DNA of 64,000 nucleotides from Saprospiraceae bacterium (GTDB lineage Bacteria; Bacteroidota; Bacteroidia; Chitinophagales; Saprospiraceae): assembly GCA_016716335.1 (NCBI GenBank), contig JADJWN010000021.1, positions 248,001-312,000 of the forward strand, written 5' to 3'. The translations under genes and the position numbers were made by a program. The notes under the pieces were generated by a model that searched no databases, was not told where the DNA came from, and saw only the letters and a program-made list of their open reading frames with translations. Shown in pieces: positions 1 to 9,691 of this stretch (position 1 is the first letter of the stretch; each line of letters starts with the position of its first letter).

Positions 1-368
1 CGTCAGCAAAAGCAACCCCGTGGTATTTCTATCCAAACGCCCCACCGGAAACACCCTTTCTTTGACTCTCTTGGCAACGATATCCATGACGGTAGGGCGT
101 CCGGCTTCATCTTTCAGAGTAGTCACCATATTTTTGGGTTTATTAAGGAGGACATACACTTTTGTTCTTCGATGTGCAGTTCTCTGCCATTATAAACTAC
201 TTTATCATCAGGCTGAACTTCATAGGATGGATTAGTCTGAATTGTACCGTTGACTGTAATTTCGCCGTTTTTAATCAAATCAGCAGCCTTCCGTCTTGAA
301 CACACACCGGAGCGGGCTATAAACTTATTCAACCACAACTTTTCCTCGCTTTCCTTGACCATAACCAT
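1..368 (-). CDS. rluB: RsuA/RluB-family rRNA pseudouridine synthase, 3' truncated by window edge, frameshifted
   Basis: Isomerises a uridine in ribosomal RNA; which site cannot be told from this fragment. The first ~70 residues form an S4 RNA-binding domain (LNKFIARSGVCSRRKAAD, then NGEITVNG). The S4 frame stops at 123. A second minus-strand frame, open from about 160 to the window start, continues the family pattern: VLLNKPKNMVTTLKDEAGRP, then FPVGRLDRNTTGLLLLT, which holds the GRLDxxTxGLLLLT motif with the catalytic Asp. One missing A in the A run (T run 160-163 on the plus strand) explains the break. The rest of the catalytic domain lies outside the window. dnaB ends just upstream on the same strand. 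RluB is preferred over RsuA because of the close match at NKPKNMVTT, but the paralogue is not certain. Confidence 0.85.
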
Positions 369-394
369 ACTATCTTGTAATAATTTAACAGACC

Positions 395-1952
395 TCAGAT
401 AGGAATATCCATATCATCCGCATCGTCAGGATTGCCGGATTCCTCACTCATATTGAGTCTGGAGGGTCGGGTAATGATACCTCCGGCACCAAATGGATTG
501 GCCACCATAATGTCATCCAGGTCATTGGAAAAACCAGTAGCTCCCGGATCTTCAAAACGTACAAACTGAGGTACAAAGCGGAGATTGACTGTTCCCAGAC
601 CACCATTACGATGCTTGGCAATGATAATCTCTGTCAGGTCAGACGCTACATTATTGTCTTTATCCTCCACTCCATAGTACCCCGGCCTGTAGATAAAGGT
701 AACGATATCGGCATCCTGTTCAATGGCTCCAGATTCCCTTAGGTCGGACAGCTGAGGCCGTTTTTCACCTCCTCTTGTCTCCACTGCTCTCGAAAGCTGA
801 GACAAGGCTATAACCGGCACATGCAACTCTTTGGCAAGCCCTTTAAGTGCCCTTGAAATGGACGAAATCTCCTGTTCTCTGTTGCCCCGCTTGTCATTGG
901 GAGCACCCGCCATCAACTGCAGATAGTCGATGATAATCATCTGAATGTCATTGGTCTGCTTGAGTCTCCGGCACTTGGCCCTGAGGTCAAAAATATTGAT
1001 GCCGGGTGTATCATCTATGAATATTGGCATTTGGGACAATCTCTCCACCGCACTGTGCAGCTTTGCCCATTCGTATTCCCTGTAGCTGACCACTGCGGAG
1101 CTTGGAAGAGTTGATCTCCGCCTCCATGGAAATGAGACGCTGTACCAACTGCACACTGGCCATCTCAAGGGAGAAAAAGGCAATTCCCTTGCCTGCTGCA
1201 GCGGCGTTTTTCGCCAGAGAAAGGGTGAAGGCTGTTTTACCCATACCCGGTCTTGCTGCCATGATGATCAGGTCAGAGGGCTGCCATCCATTGGTGATTT
1301 TATCCAATTCACTGAATCCAGTGGTAACTCCGGTCATATCCGTACCCCGTTGACTGATCTGCTCGATCTGATTCATGGTCTTGATGGCAAGGACACTCAG
1401 AGACTCATACCCGGTGTTCATATTCTGGTCGGATATATTGTAAAGTTCTCTTTCGGCATCGTCAAGCAGATCCAGTACATCTTTGGTATCATCAAACGCA
1501 TCCTTGATGATGGCGGTGGATACTCTGATCAATTCTCTCTGGATGTATTTCTGGGCAATGATCCGGGCATGAAACTCAATATTGGCCGCAGATCCCACTT
1601 TATTGGAGAGATCCATCAGATAATTCAGTCCGCCGATTTCTTCAAGTTTGCCGGCTTTCTTGAGGGCTTCATATACTGTGAGCAGGTCTATGGGCTGTGA
1701 TTTACGAAACAGTTCGGACATCACATTAAATATCACCTGATGTGCAGGCAGATAAAAACTATCCGGCCTCAGGATTTCTACAATAGACGGAAATCCATCC
1801 TTATCTATCATAATGGCGCCCAACACAGACTCTTCCAGAGGCAGAGCCTGAGGCTGCAATCTGCCGTAAACCAGATTATTGATATCTGATTCCTGTCGCA
1901 TGGTACTGAGTTTGCCTCCTACCGCTTTGAGCGTATTCTGATATTCGGACAT
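395..1952 (-). CDS. dnaB: Replicative DNA helicase DnaB, frameshifted
   Basis: Hexameric 5'-3' helicase that unwinds DNA at the replication fork. The N-terminal domain begins PQALPLEESVLGAIMIDKDG. The RecA-like domain carries Walker A (RPGMGKTAF) and the LEMA motif, and later a Walker B segment (IIIDYLQLM) and SQLSRAVE. Two overlapping frames make the protein: the start-containing frame runs 1952 to 1011 and the C-terminal frame is open from 1183 to 395. They join near 1078-1080, where one extra G in a GGG run turns the expected LRSGQLQ-EYEWAKL into a frameshift. Spliced length is about 519 residues, normal for the family. Since dnaB is essential, a sequence error is more likely than inactivation. 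The ATG at 1952 gives the usual short N-terminal extension. Confidence 0.93.
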
Positions 1953-1997
1953 ATATGAGAGTGGGTATTCGTATTACAAAAAACTATAATGAAAATG

Positions 1998-2005
1998 CAA
2001 AAATA
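1998..2005 (-). promoter_or_regulatory. Putative -7 promoter element of dnaB
   Basis: The minus strand reads TATTTTTG, an exact match to the Bacteroidota -7 consensus TAnnTTTG, about 46 nt upstream of the dnaB start. A TTTTTG lies 16 nt further upstream, a little closer than the usual 19-21 nt, so the -33 element is doubtful. Confidence 0.4.
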
Positions 2006-2058
2006 AAAGTTCCTTGGATTACAAAAATCTTTAATATTTCTTTTCAGCGTGGGTAAAA

Positions 2059-2088
2059 TGTGGAAAAAGTGATCTCAGTTGTGGATAA
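2059..2088 (-). promoter_or_regulatory. Two DnaA boxes upstream of dnaB
   Basis: On the minus strand 2080-2088 reads TTATCCACA, the perfect DnaA box, and 2059-2067 reads TTTTCCACA, which fits TTWTNCACA. They have the same orientation, 21 bp apart, about 110-135 bp upstream of dnaB in an AT-rich gap. This may be DnaA control of dnaB. Nothing else here (no dnaA, no box cluster) shows that it is the origin. The rest of 1953-2337 holds no gene I can support. Confidence 0.45.
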
Positions 2089-2337
2089 AATATTAATACC
2101 TTAAAGGATAATCCTCTTAAAGCAGCAATCCGGTAATGCTAACATATTATATATTTCCTTAATATTATTCAATTCATTGTGTAAATATTGCATGGTTCAA
2201 CCGGTTACAACAAATGATAAAATTTTATAATATGTATATCAATTTAAGAGTCCTGTATGAAAGAAGATAGTCCTGTAAAAAGCAAACAGTGGTTAATGTG
2301 AATAACTTCACACATATTTTTAATCATAATATGATTA

Positions 2338-2376
2338 AAAAAAACAGCCCGTCCTCAGTATCTGAGTCCCGGGCTG
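2338..2376 (-). terminator. Rho-independent terminator of the T9SS protein gene
   Basis: On the minus strand AGCCCG pairs with CGGGCT around an internal loop that itself contains CTCAGATACTGAG, followed by a run of T. It lies about 25 nt after the stop codon at 2402. Confidence 0.75.
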
Positions 2377-2401
2377 CCTCTCTCAAAATAAAAGGGCTCG
2401 T

Positions 2402-4650
2402 TTATATCTTTATCAGCCGGCCTGTTACTTTTTTACCATTATACCAAATAGCATACAATATCAGACCCGGGTTAAAGTCAGCGACGGACACTGCGTATTG
2501 ATTGGTACCTTCCACTGCTGGGAGTGACATGGTCCTGAGCATTCTGCCGGTAGCGTCAATATATTGTACCTGTATGTTGTGTTTGTACTGAGCCTGCACA
2601 GTAAGGGTAATCATATCTGCAACCGGATTGGGAGTGATACTGTGCTCTGCATCCTTCTCTATCGAAGCGGATCGGTACGTGAGCTCAGATATCAGATTGT
2701 CCTGATTGGCTTTGACAATATCCCCTTTCCTGACCAGTACAAAGTCCATTCCTTTGAGTGCTGTTGTTATACTGTCTAATCCCACACTTGCCCTAAGCTC
2801 AGCAGTTAAAATATCTGACGGAGTATCAAATTTCTGACCGGCTGAGACAATGTAGCTTTTGTGATTTCCCGGCAACACCTCTGCCGTGCTGGTCACAAAT
2901 TTTATCAATGCACTCAGATCATCTGTGTCCACCTTACCATCTTCATTAAGATCGGCTGCCAGATACTGATAAGGAGATTCAAAACTGGATTGACCCAATA
3001 AAAACTTGGTCAAGGCTTCCACATCTCTGGCATTCACTCCTTCTCTTGGATCTTTTTCAGGCACGTAAGCCTTAAGGATGCCGGCAGTGATTTTCTTTTC
3101 ATTGTTGTCCAGCAGATACACACCTTCCGCATTGGTGGATGATTCCAGTTTTATATCCTTGTAAGTGGTATCTGATTTTTCCACCACTTTCTTTTCAATC
3201 ATATATCTGAACACCCAAAATCCCGAAGCATTCTGAAAACTGTCCAATCTTGTGATACTTACTGTATCCACCCTGGTAGTCACCGTTATTTCCTTCTGCG
3301 CTGATTCCAGACTAAGCTTAACCTCGCTCACAGGATCTCCAAAAGCATTGGTCACCTTGCCTGCTATGTGGATATCTTCGGTCTGAACATCCTCATCATC
3401 ATCTTCCGGATCAGGTGGCGGTGGAGGCGGTGGTGGAAAACAATTGGGTATATTTGCATTATTCTGGATCTCCACTATGGTCAGACAGGAAGACTGATTG
3501 CCTTTACTGTCAGTCACATATATATACACATGGTTTCTGCCTACATCATTGCAGGTAAAGGTACGATTCATCACCGTGGGATCCGGCGCAAATGAAAACG
3601 AAGCGGATTGAAAACCACATAGCCTTGGAACCTCGGTCCAGATCCTTGGCCCAAAGTTCTACCATACCGGCATCAGCCTTGCCATCATGGTCTGTATCCA
3701 TGGGCATAAGCGTAGTGATGATGTGCCCTAAACAATAGGGAGTGGGTTTGGCGGCATTTTTTACCACCACATTGGTGTAGCACACTTTTTTGAAGCCGCA
3801 TCCATACCTGATAGTATAAGCCACTTTGGTAGTACCTATGGGATACACCCCGGATATATTTGCCCCTTTGGATGTTGAGTATGGAGAATTGTTGGTTATC
3901 TCAAATTCACCACCGCATCGGGAAGTATCGACTACCAGATTGGCAGCATTGACAAAGGCATCCTTGCAATTGAAGCTGTTGGCCACAATCTCGGGGATGC
4001 ACTGTACTTCAGGTTCCTGAGTATCCATGATCTTGATCTCCTGAGTATAGGTCCATATGCCTCCGGCAGCTGGGATTATTGGCATTGTAGGTACACCAGT
4101 CTATGACTTTCCACATCCGTCTCACTTTGCGGCAGCTGTTATTGACATAGAAGACCATATCACTGTAAGACCTGCCCAGCATACTGCACGGGCCTGCCGT
4201 CCAGGTGGGAAATCTGTGTGGCAAAGGAAGTGCATTGGGATGGATATTGGGATTGCATCCTCCGATCTCATAGTCTTCCGGCCAGTAAATAATCGGGTTA
4301 TTGCCATAATATCCACCACTGCTGACGGTGATGGTCTGCGTGCAATTGTACCATACCCAATTCCACTCCACCATCCATGTACGGGTAATATAGCCCGTAT
4401 TGCAATTATTGAGATAGTAATGCACCGTAGGATTGCCGGCGGAGAAGGTACCATAATAGGTAGTGTAGGTAGCATTGCCGTACTGGGACAGATTGTAGAT
4501 ATTGTCTGTACAGCTGATAGTCACATTGGGCGGACAATTGAGCATAAAAGGCCATTCTGCATCATGACCGGCACGAAGCAGGTGTAAAGTAAGGGTAAAA
4601 ATCATGACAAGACCCACCCTCAGAAACATGGGAGTAAACTTTGTTTTCAT
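2402..4650 (-). CDS. T9SS-secreted multidomain surface protein with dockerin-like repeat, two frameshifts
   Basis: Probably a secreted or surface protein; its ligand is unknown. Three overlapping frames (4650-4009, 4085-3546, 3574-2402) join into about 750 residues. The N-terminus is a signal peptide (MKTKFTPMFLRVGLVMIF) followed by NCPPNVTISC. The middle has repeats of the type seen in Saprospiral adhesin-like proteins (KVIDWCTYN...IWTYTQEIKIMD). Next come a proline run, an SD-rich segment and a dockerin-like calcium motif (AADLNEDGKVDTDDLSALI). The end is a T9SS type A sorting domain (ITPNPVADMITL ... GLILYAIWYNGKKV). Single-base indels sit near 4070 and near 3622. In the second, CGFQSASFSFAPDPTVMNR restores the reading. 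Terminator follows. Confidence 0.8.
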
Positions 4651-4694
4651 ACATTTGAGACATTAGTCCTAAAAAGAAATTTTACATATTAAAA

Positions 4695-4702
4695 CAAAGT
4701 TA
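4695..4702 (-). promoter_or_regulatory. Putative -7 element for the T9SS protein gene
   Basis: The minus strand reads TAACTTTG, matching TAnnTTTG, 45-52 nt upstream of the ATG at 4650. The -33 position shows no TTG. The rest of 4703-4961 shows no gene. Confidence 0.35.
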
Positions 4703-4961
4703 CATATATTAATGATACGTTGTGAATGTTTTGGAAAATTTTTTCTAAAAATAGGTGAAAACCATTAGGGCCTGGGGGGGATGGGTGATCTTATCCAATA
4801 ATCATAAAATCTTATTGCACTTTCAACTTCGGGAAATCTTCAAGGACCGTTATTAAAATTTTTATGCTTTGCTAAAGGTTACATTTCTTCTTTTAAGGCA
4901 TTAAATATGACTAAATGCAGTTGACAAATAACTTATTTTCTAACCTTAAAAGCTATTTACT

Positions 4962-5726
4962 ATGAAAAGCTTGATTTATTTAACAGTGGTTATCTTTATT
5001 CTACCAGTTACTACTTTCAGCCAGATAAGGCATAGATACAAATTAAAATTAGCCTCTGTATACAAACAGGGGTTTGTACTTCAAAATGAAAAGGAACAAT
5101 CGGTAACTATTTGTGATGAGGAAGCAGAAGCCTATATTTTTATTAAATCAGAGAAAATTTATGTAGAATTTACAGAATTGAAAAAAACTGATTGCCCTAA
5201 CAATACTATTAACAGAGAATCGAGAAGAACAGCTTATATTATTGCAGATCCTGATAATTTATTTAATAAAAAAATCAGCGATCTTAAAATCCCTTACCAT
5301 TCCATTGCAGTTGGAGTCACTACATTACCATTTCGGTATAGATTTAATGTCAGAAATGAATCCGGAGATTTGATCAATGGTTTTACGACCTCGCCAGTAC
5401 AAATCGGGTTAAACTTGGGCTATACTACCGGCATATCATTTATAAATTCTAAGGTACAGAATTCTTATGCACTCACAGGGGGATTCTATATCGGGCCATC
5501 TTCTGTGACATTGACCAAGGATCAGTTTAGGGATGAGTCAAAGTATATTTCCAATACAAATGCACCTACACTTACCTATGGTTTTAATTTGATAGCATCC
5601 AGAAACACCTTAGGTCTAGTTTTAGCGTATGGATGGGAAGTGGCTTATGGAAAATTTGGACATCAGTGGCTGTATAATTACAAACCATACTGGGGGATTG
5701 GTATAAATTCTGCATTCGGCAGGTAA
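4962..5726 (+). CDS. Secreted protein of unknown function, possible outer-membrane barrel
   Basis: I do not recognise this family. The protein has 254 residues with a clear signal peptide (MKSLIYLTVVIFILPVTTFS, cleavage before QIRHRY). The C-terminal half has alternating Gly/aromatic strands (IGLNLGYTTGISF, LTGGFYIGPSSV, TYGFNLIASRNTLGLVLAYG, YWGIGINSAFGR), which suggests a small outer-membrane beta-barrel. The middle contains IADPDNLFNKKISDLKIPYHS, a soluble-looking segment. It stands alone on the plus strand between a minus-strand gene and a repeat-rich gap. The ATG at 4962 is directly followed by the signal peptide, so the start is secure. Confidence 0.6.
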   Translation: MKSLIYLTVVIFILPVTTFSQIRHRYKLKLASVYKQGFVLQNEKEQSVTICDEEAEAYIFIKSEKIYVEFTELKKTDCPNNTINRESRRTAYIIADPDNLFNKKISDLKIPYHSIAVGVTTLPFRYRFNVRNESGDLINGFTTSPVQIGLNLGYTTGISFINSKVQNSYALTGGFYIGPSSVTLTKDQFRDESKYISNTNAPTLTYGFNLIASRNTLGLVLAYGWEVAYGKFGHQWLYNYKPYWGIGINSAFGR

Positions 5727-5888
5727 ATCACTTGACGAAAGATTAATGACTATTAGTGAAAAAGCCGAGTCAGCTATATTTATGAGATATTGTTTTTTTT
5801 TTTACAGGTAAATTTCAGAAAATATCAATACACTCCTGGTAACTATTCAGCCATATTATACCCATCAAAGATTTTATTCCACGACTTT

Positions 5889-5972
5889 GGCGTAGCAAGC
5901 TAAAGTATTGGCGTAGCAGGCTAAAGTATTGGCGTAGCAGGCTAAAGTATTGGCGTAGCAGGCTACGATTTC
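5889..5972. repeat. Tandem 21-bp repeat, four copies
   Basis: Four consecutive 21-bp units start at 5889, 5910, 5931 and 5952. Each begins GGCGTAGCAGG (first copy GGCGTAGCAAG) and the first three end AAAGTATT. The fourth decays after GGCTACGATTT. It lies in the gene-free stretch 5727-6448, where I see only this array, one dispersed repeat copy and no credible gene. Confidence 0.8.
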
Positions 5973-6039
5973 GTGCTGGTGTTTGACATGTTTGCTAAAG
6001 TTGGCTAAAATCCCGCCAAAATCAAAGTTATTTCAGTAT

Positions 6040-6107
6040 TTTATCAAGGGATTACCATCCTTAGTTACAAATATAACAGCCCTATGGGATTATAGCTGGA
6101 TAGTTAC
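6040..6107. repeat. Dispersed repeat, copy A
   Basis: About 68 bp beginning TTTATCAAGGGATTACCATC and containing TTACAAATAT, then AACAGCCC. It aligns over its whole length with 12981-13047 (TTTATCCAAGGATTACAATC ... TTACAAATAT ... ACACCCC), at roughly 70% identity by eye. Both copies are intergenic. An 87-codon open frame runs over copy A and I do not accept it as a gene. Confidence 0.55.
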
Positions 6108-6448
6108 TACTCTTAAAGGTACATTAAAGTTAAAATTAAGGTACTGTTGTTACCATTTCTACAATTGGAATAATCTACCATCAGCATTTCAAATAATGAT
6201 GGTCACCAATCCTGAAATGCCCTGTTTGTTTTACAGTTCACTATGATGCAGGTATTTTAAACCGAAATGACAACAGAAAATCTAATGGTGCCAAAAATGG
6301 GGAAAATAAGTCGCTGGGTTGATTCACCAAATCAGGATACAATGACTCATTCATGAAATGAATGATATTATGCCCATTTCAGCCCTTGACACAAAGTTAT
6401 ATTGACAAATTCTAAGTTTAAGTACAGCTAATTTCTGAATCAATTTTA

Positions 6449-6943
6449 TCAATCCTTATATATCACCGGAGGATAAGGAACCAAGCTATCCAGCAACAAT
6501 ACAAATGACTCACGACTGATCCACACTGTCATTAATACTATGGTAATAGTTATTACCGATACAGAAATTTGATTGTTTTTAATGGCATAAATTTCATCAA
6601 GATCCGTAAAGCGGTCAAGTATCAGAAAACTCAAATAGGGTACCATTATTCCAGAGAATACCGCTATAACTAAAAAACCTATCAGATACCAAAAAAAATT
6701 GATATCCGACAATCTTTCTGATGATTGCATTATAGTATATACGTTGCGAATCGGCTGTATGGCCCATCCGATATACATACCTACACATAGCAGTAATCCC
6801 GACAAAAAAACTGCTGAAGCCGGATTCAATGAGTCTGATCCGCCTGAATATCTCAATAACAATCTTCTGAAAATTTTATAGCAGATAAACATTACCGAGA
6901 CTCCTGCAAGGACACTGGCTGTAAAAAATAAAACTCCTTCCAT
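6449..6943 (-). CDS. Four-helix membrane protein, unknown function
   Basis: The 164-residue protein is nearly all membrane: helices near residues 3-24 (LFFTASVLAGVSVMFICYKIF), 40-62 (SAVFLSGLLLCVGMYIGWAI), 82-106 (FFWYLIGFLVIAVFSGIMVPY) and 127-150 (SVSVITITIVLMTVWI). No family is recognised. It is the last gene of a nine-gene minus-strand cluster, 21 bp after the transglutaminase-like gene, and so is probably co-transcribed with it. Membrane association fits its neighbours. Confidence 0.55.
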   Translation of the reverse strand: MEGVLFFTASVLAGVSVMFICYKIFRRLLLRYSGGSDSLNPASAVFLSGLLLCVGMYIGWAIQPIRNVYTIMQSSERLSDINFFWYLIGFLVIAVFSGIMVPYLSFLILDRFTDLDEIYAIKNNQISVSVITITIVLMTVWISRESFVLLLDSLVPYPPVIYKD

Positions 6944-6964
6944 GTTGATTGACTTTTATTTAAT

Positions 6965-7855
6965 TTAACGCATGGCGATGTACCACTGCTTTTCTACAAA
7001 ACCCGGATAAAGACCGGGACCCATATCTGTCGTGGTTTCCCACACAAGATAAGAAACATTTCTCATTCTATCCATATAGACAGCACTGCCGGCACTACCA
7101 CGTACATAATTCTTATTAACTCCCAATACAGAGTGGCTCTGAATATCACTGTTCAAGACCACAATATCATACCCCAGTCCTTTTAAGACACAATATAAAA
7201 AGACGGTCCTGCTGTCACAATCTGCCATATGATGATAGGCTACTTCTACCGGAGAGAATACTCCAAAGGGATTGATATTTTCAACACATCCACCTACAAA
7301 ATCCCATCGCTGTCCAAATCTGGTAGCTGAAAGCCTGGAGTGAATTGTATGGCAGGTTGAGCTGGTACAATTGAAATGTGAGCCGGGATGTACCAACGTA
7401 TAAGGGATATACTGTACGCTGCTTATGATTATACGCAGCAGATCATAATCTTCCAGATTATATGATGCAGAAAGAATTCTGTATTTTTCCACTATTCTGT
7501 CTATGACCGGACCCGCATTTCTGATAAGAAGACCATACTTCTGTTTGCCTGAATTGAGACTGCCTAGACTGTTGCGGTATATTTTTTCATTTTCATAAAT
7601 ACTGTCACATACTGCATATTCGATACCATACACCTTTTGTCCTGCTTTACCAGTCATCCTCTGCACTCTGCCGCTGCAATATACAGGTGTAGAATCCTGA
7701 GTGACTACAACCGGTGCTTCATCATGTTCAATATACAGTGTATCCGGCACAAATACTGCTTCATAAATATGAAAGAGCCAATTCATTAATATCAGCAAAA
7801 TCAACGAAAACACCCATATCAACAGATAATATTTAAAGGGCATATCTCTCATCAA
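6965..7855 (-). CDS. Membrane-anchored transglutaminase-like cysteine peptidase family protein
   Basis: The 296-residue protein has one N-terminal membrane helix (residues ~8-32) and an extracytoplasmic transglutaminase-like core. The likely catalytic triad is Cys213 in ADCDSRTVFLYCVL, His241 in SHSVLGVN and an acidic residue in VWETTTDMGPG. The DCDSRT...GY...HSVLGV order is typical of bacterial transglutaminase-like enzymes, which may cleave or cross-link protein or peptidoglycan peptides; the substrate here is unknown. It starts four bases after the stop of the single-helix gene before it. Extra cysteines (NCTSSTCH, GGCVENINPFG) lie in a loop before the active site. Confidence 0.7.
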   Translation of the reverse strand: MMRDMPFKYYLLIWVFSLILLILMNWLFHIYEAVFVPDTLYIEHDEAPVVVTQDSTPVYCSGRVQRMTGKAGQKVYGIEYAVCDSIYENEKIYRNSLGSLNSGKQKYGLLIRNAGPVIDRIVEKYRILSASYNLEDYDLLRIIISSVQYIPYTLVHPGSHFNCTSSTCHTIHSRLSATRFGQRWDFVGGCVENINPFGVFSPVEVAYHHMADCDSRTVFLYCVLKGLGYDIVVLNSDIQSHSVLGVNKNYVRGSAGSAVYMDRMRNVSYLVWETTTDMGPGLYPGFVEKQWYIAMR

Positions 7856-7859
7856 AGAC

Positions 7860-8870
7860 TCAATAACTGACAGTGATAAAATATGGATTGTACTGGTCTA
7901 TCTGCTCACAACTTTCAAAAAGTTTTCTTTTATCGTCCCTGACACTTTCTAACCTTACACCTACCGTACAAGGTCCATGACTGCCTTTGTCACTGACTAC
8001 AATCTTAAGGCTGTTACTGCCTTTTACCAATGTCACCTCTCCGGCATTTGCATAGGCAGATTGCAAAAGCAGGTCTTCCACTATAATTTTATCATTAAGA
8101 TAAACTGATACCCTGTCACCATCTTCCTGCATACAATCATTCAGCAGCATATAGAATTTGCCATCCGGTACCCGAAGATTTTGACCGGTACTGTCAGCAG
8201 GCGTGATAGTATCCTTCACCCATACGGTATCCCGCACATATACCGTATCACATGGCATAATAGGTACCGGAATCCAGGTGTTTCTGGCACAACCTCTATC
8301 CAAAATCCAGAATATAATCCAAATCAAAAAAATAAGGGAAAGCAGATACAGCATATAATCCAGACAACCTTTTTTTCTCCCCAGAATGTATGTGGGCGAA
8401 CTTCGCTCAGGAATCCCGGATTGGCTGAGAGATGGAGTATCCTCTTTTAAATAAACTTCCGGGCTACCCTGTGCTGCAAAACTTCTTCCTATTTGCCCTG
8501 ATGACAATTTCACAGGCTGCAACTCCCCGACCAGGGTGCCATAAAAGGTGCCTGAAAAGGTACCTTCACTTCCTTCGTCCAATTTGTTTCTTACATGTAT
8601 TTCAGCAGGGGCAATAATGGTATTTACAAAATCAGCAATAAAACAACCATCACCTTTGACCACAATTACCTTTTTGATGGTATTAGGGTTAATATCCTCA
8701 GGAAAAAGTTTTTGTAATTCAGCTTTATTATAATAAATGTTTATTTCGGGATTGTCCAGCACTATCGTTCTGATCTGAGGGATGAAGTCCTCCATATTGA
8801 AATGACCCCTTACCGGACCAGGCTCATATGATCCGTAACATAGACCTGAAAAGAACTGTTTGCCTTCCAT
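7860..8870 (-). CDS. Single-pass membrane protein, unknown function
   Basis: 336 residues. The N-terminal ~170 residues are soluble (QIRTIVLDNPEINIYYNK, VIVVKGDGCFIADFVNTII). One membrane helix follows (YMLYLLSLIFLIWIIFWIL, ~172-190), then a C-terminal domain of about 140 residues with VYVRDTVWVKDT and a beta-rich segment (VSVYLNDKIIVED ... LKIVVSDKGSHGPCTVGVRLE), like a small ligand- or carbohydrate-binding beta fold. Its ATG shares one base with the upstream stop (TAATG at 8868-8872), so translation is probably coupled. No family recognised. Confidence 0.55.
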   Translation of the reverse strand: MEGKQFFSGLCYGSYEPGPVRGHFNMEDFIPQIRTIVLDNPEINIYYNKAELQKLFPEDINPNTIKKVIVVKGDGCFIADFVNTIIAPAEIHVRNKLDEGSEGTFSGTFYGTLVGELQPVKLSSGQIGRSFAAQGSPEVYLKEDTPSLSQSGIPERSSPTYILGRKKGCLDYMLYLLSLIFLIWIIFWILDRGCARNTWIPVPIMPCDTVYVRDTVWVKDTITPADSTGQNLRVPDGKFYMLLNDCMQEDGDRVSVYLNDKIIVEDLLLQSAYANAGEVTLVKGSNSLKIVVSDKGSHGPCTVGVRLESVRDDKRKLFESCEQIDQYNPYFITVSY

Positions 8871-9691
8871 TAATGCTCTTTTTTAAGGACTATATCCAAA
8901 GGCGGAAATCTGCGTCTGTTATTGAATGGTGGGTCATAAAAACTTTCATACCTTATGGCTTGCAAACCAAATTTCTCCTTTCTTATTTCGTTTACTATAT
9001 TCCAGCTCAATTCGTACTGCGAAACAGCTATCTCCGACTCTATCTCTGATTCCAATCGTTCATATTCTCCATCGGACAGTTCTCTCAGATACATCTTCAT
9101 ATAAAATGGCATCAGAAAAATAATCGAGGTAAACAGAAAAGGGAGAAAAATTATCCATTTACGGGGTCCCAGAATCAGAGGTAAAAGTCTCAATCTGTCA
9201 GAAATATTGTCCAGACTGTCAAAGTCCCTGTTGATGATTCTGAATTCAGTCAGAATCTCAGGCTGGTGATCATAGAAGCCCGATTTTAGCCTTTCTGTGA
9301 CATCAAAAAATAAAGCCTCTGTAGTCCATAGCAGCAGACCTGTACCGGCTATGAGGACGAATATAAATATCACAGACATTCTCAGAAATGTCGAAAAGTC
9401 AGTTTTAAATGGAAGCAGTTCTTTTCTGCTGTGATAATATGCAAGATCATGATCATGTGTAGCCAATATCATCCTGGAGTACGCCAGAAATATATAACTC
9501 ATAAAAAACACTATAAAGTACAATAATGCGGGATGGTACACTGATATATTGAAAAAATGGAGGGTACAGGAATAAAAAATACCAATATTCAGACACAACA
9601 TCCAGGCAATCATTCTGTGACCGGTTCTTTGTGTTTTGTCGCAGCGTCTTAAGATATTGTCATCAAATCCTGTAAATGAAGTAATGCTCAT
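8870..9691 (-). CDS. Membrane protein, DUF4407-like topology
   Basis: 273 residues, with membrane helices near 27-47, 52-70, 105-125 and 178-198. A non-membrane segment holding DFDSLDNISDRLRLL lies between helices three and four, and a charged cytoplasmic tail follows (ELSDGEYERLESEIESEI). The helix layout resembles the neighbouring DUF4407 protein without its long coiled coil, so it may be a shortened paralogue; this is inference. The ATG overlaps the stop of the upstream gene by four bases (9688-9691), and its own stop overlaps the next ATG. Confidence 0.5.
   Translation of the reverse strand: MSITSFTGFDDNILRRCDKTQRTGHRMIAWMLCLNIGIFYSCTLHFFNISVYHPALLYFIVFFMSYIFLAYSRMILATHDHDLAYYHSRKELLPFKTDFSTFLRMSVIFIFVLIAGTGLLLWTTEALFFDVTERLKSGFYDHQPEILTEFRIINRDFDSLDNISDRLRLLPLILGPRKWIIFLPFLFTSIIFLMPFYMKMYLRELSDGEYERLESEIESEIAVSQYELSWNIVNEIRKEKFGLQAIRYESFYDPPFNNRRRFPPLDIVLKKEH

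Noticed and set aside
1953..2400. Chromosome origin
   Set aside because: Only two DnaA boxes and no dnaA, parAB or skew information; not enough for an oriC call.
4057..4587. Long antisense open frame across the T9SS gene
   Set aside because: The minus strand carries the signal peptide and known domain patterns; the plus-strand frame has no recognisable features.
5983..6246. 87-codon plus-strand open frame
   Set aside because: It runs across a dispersed repeat, matches no family and has no promoter or neighbour support.
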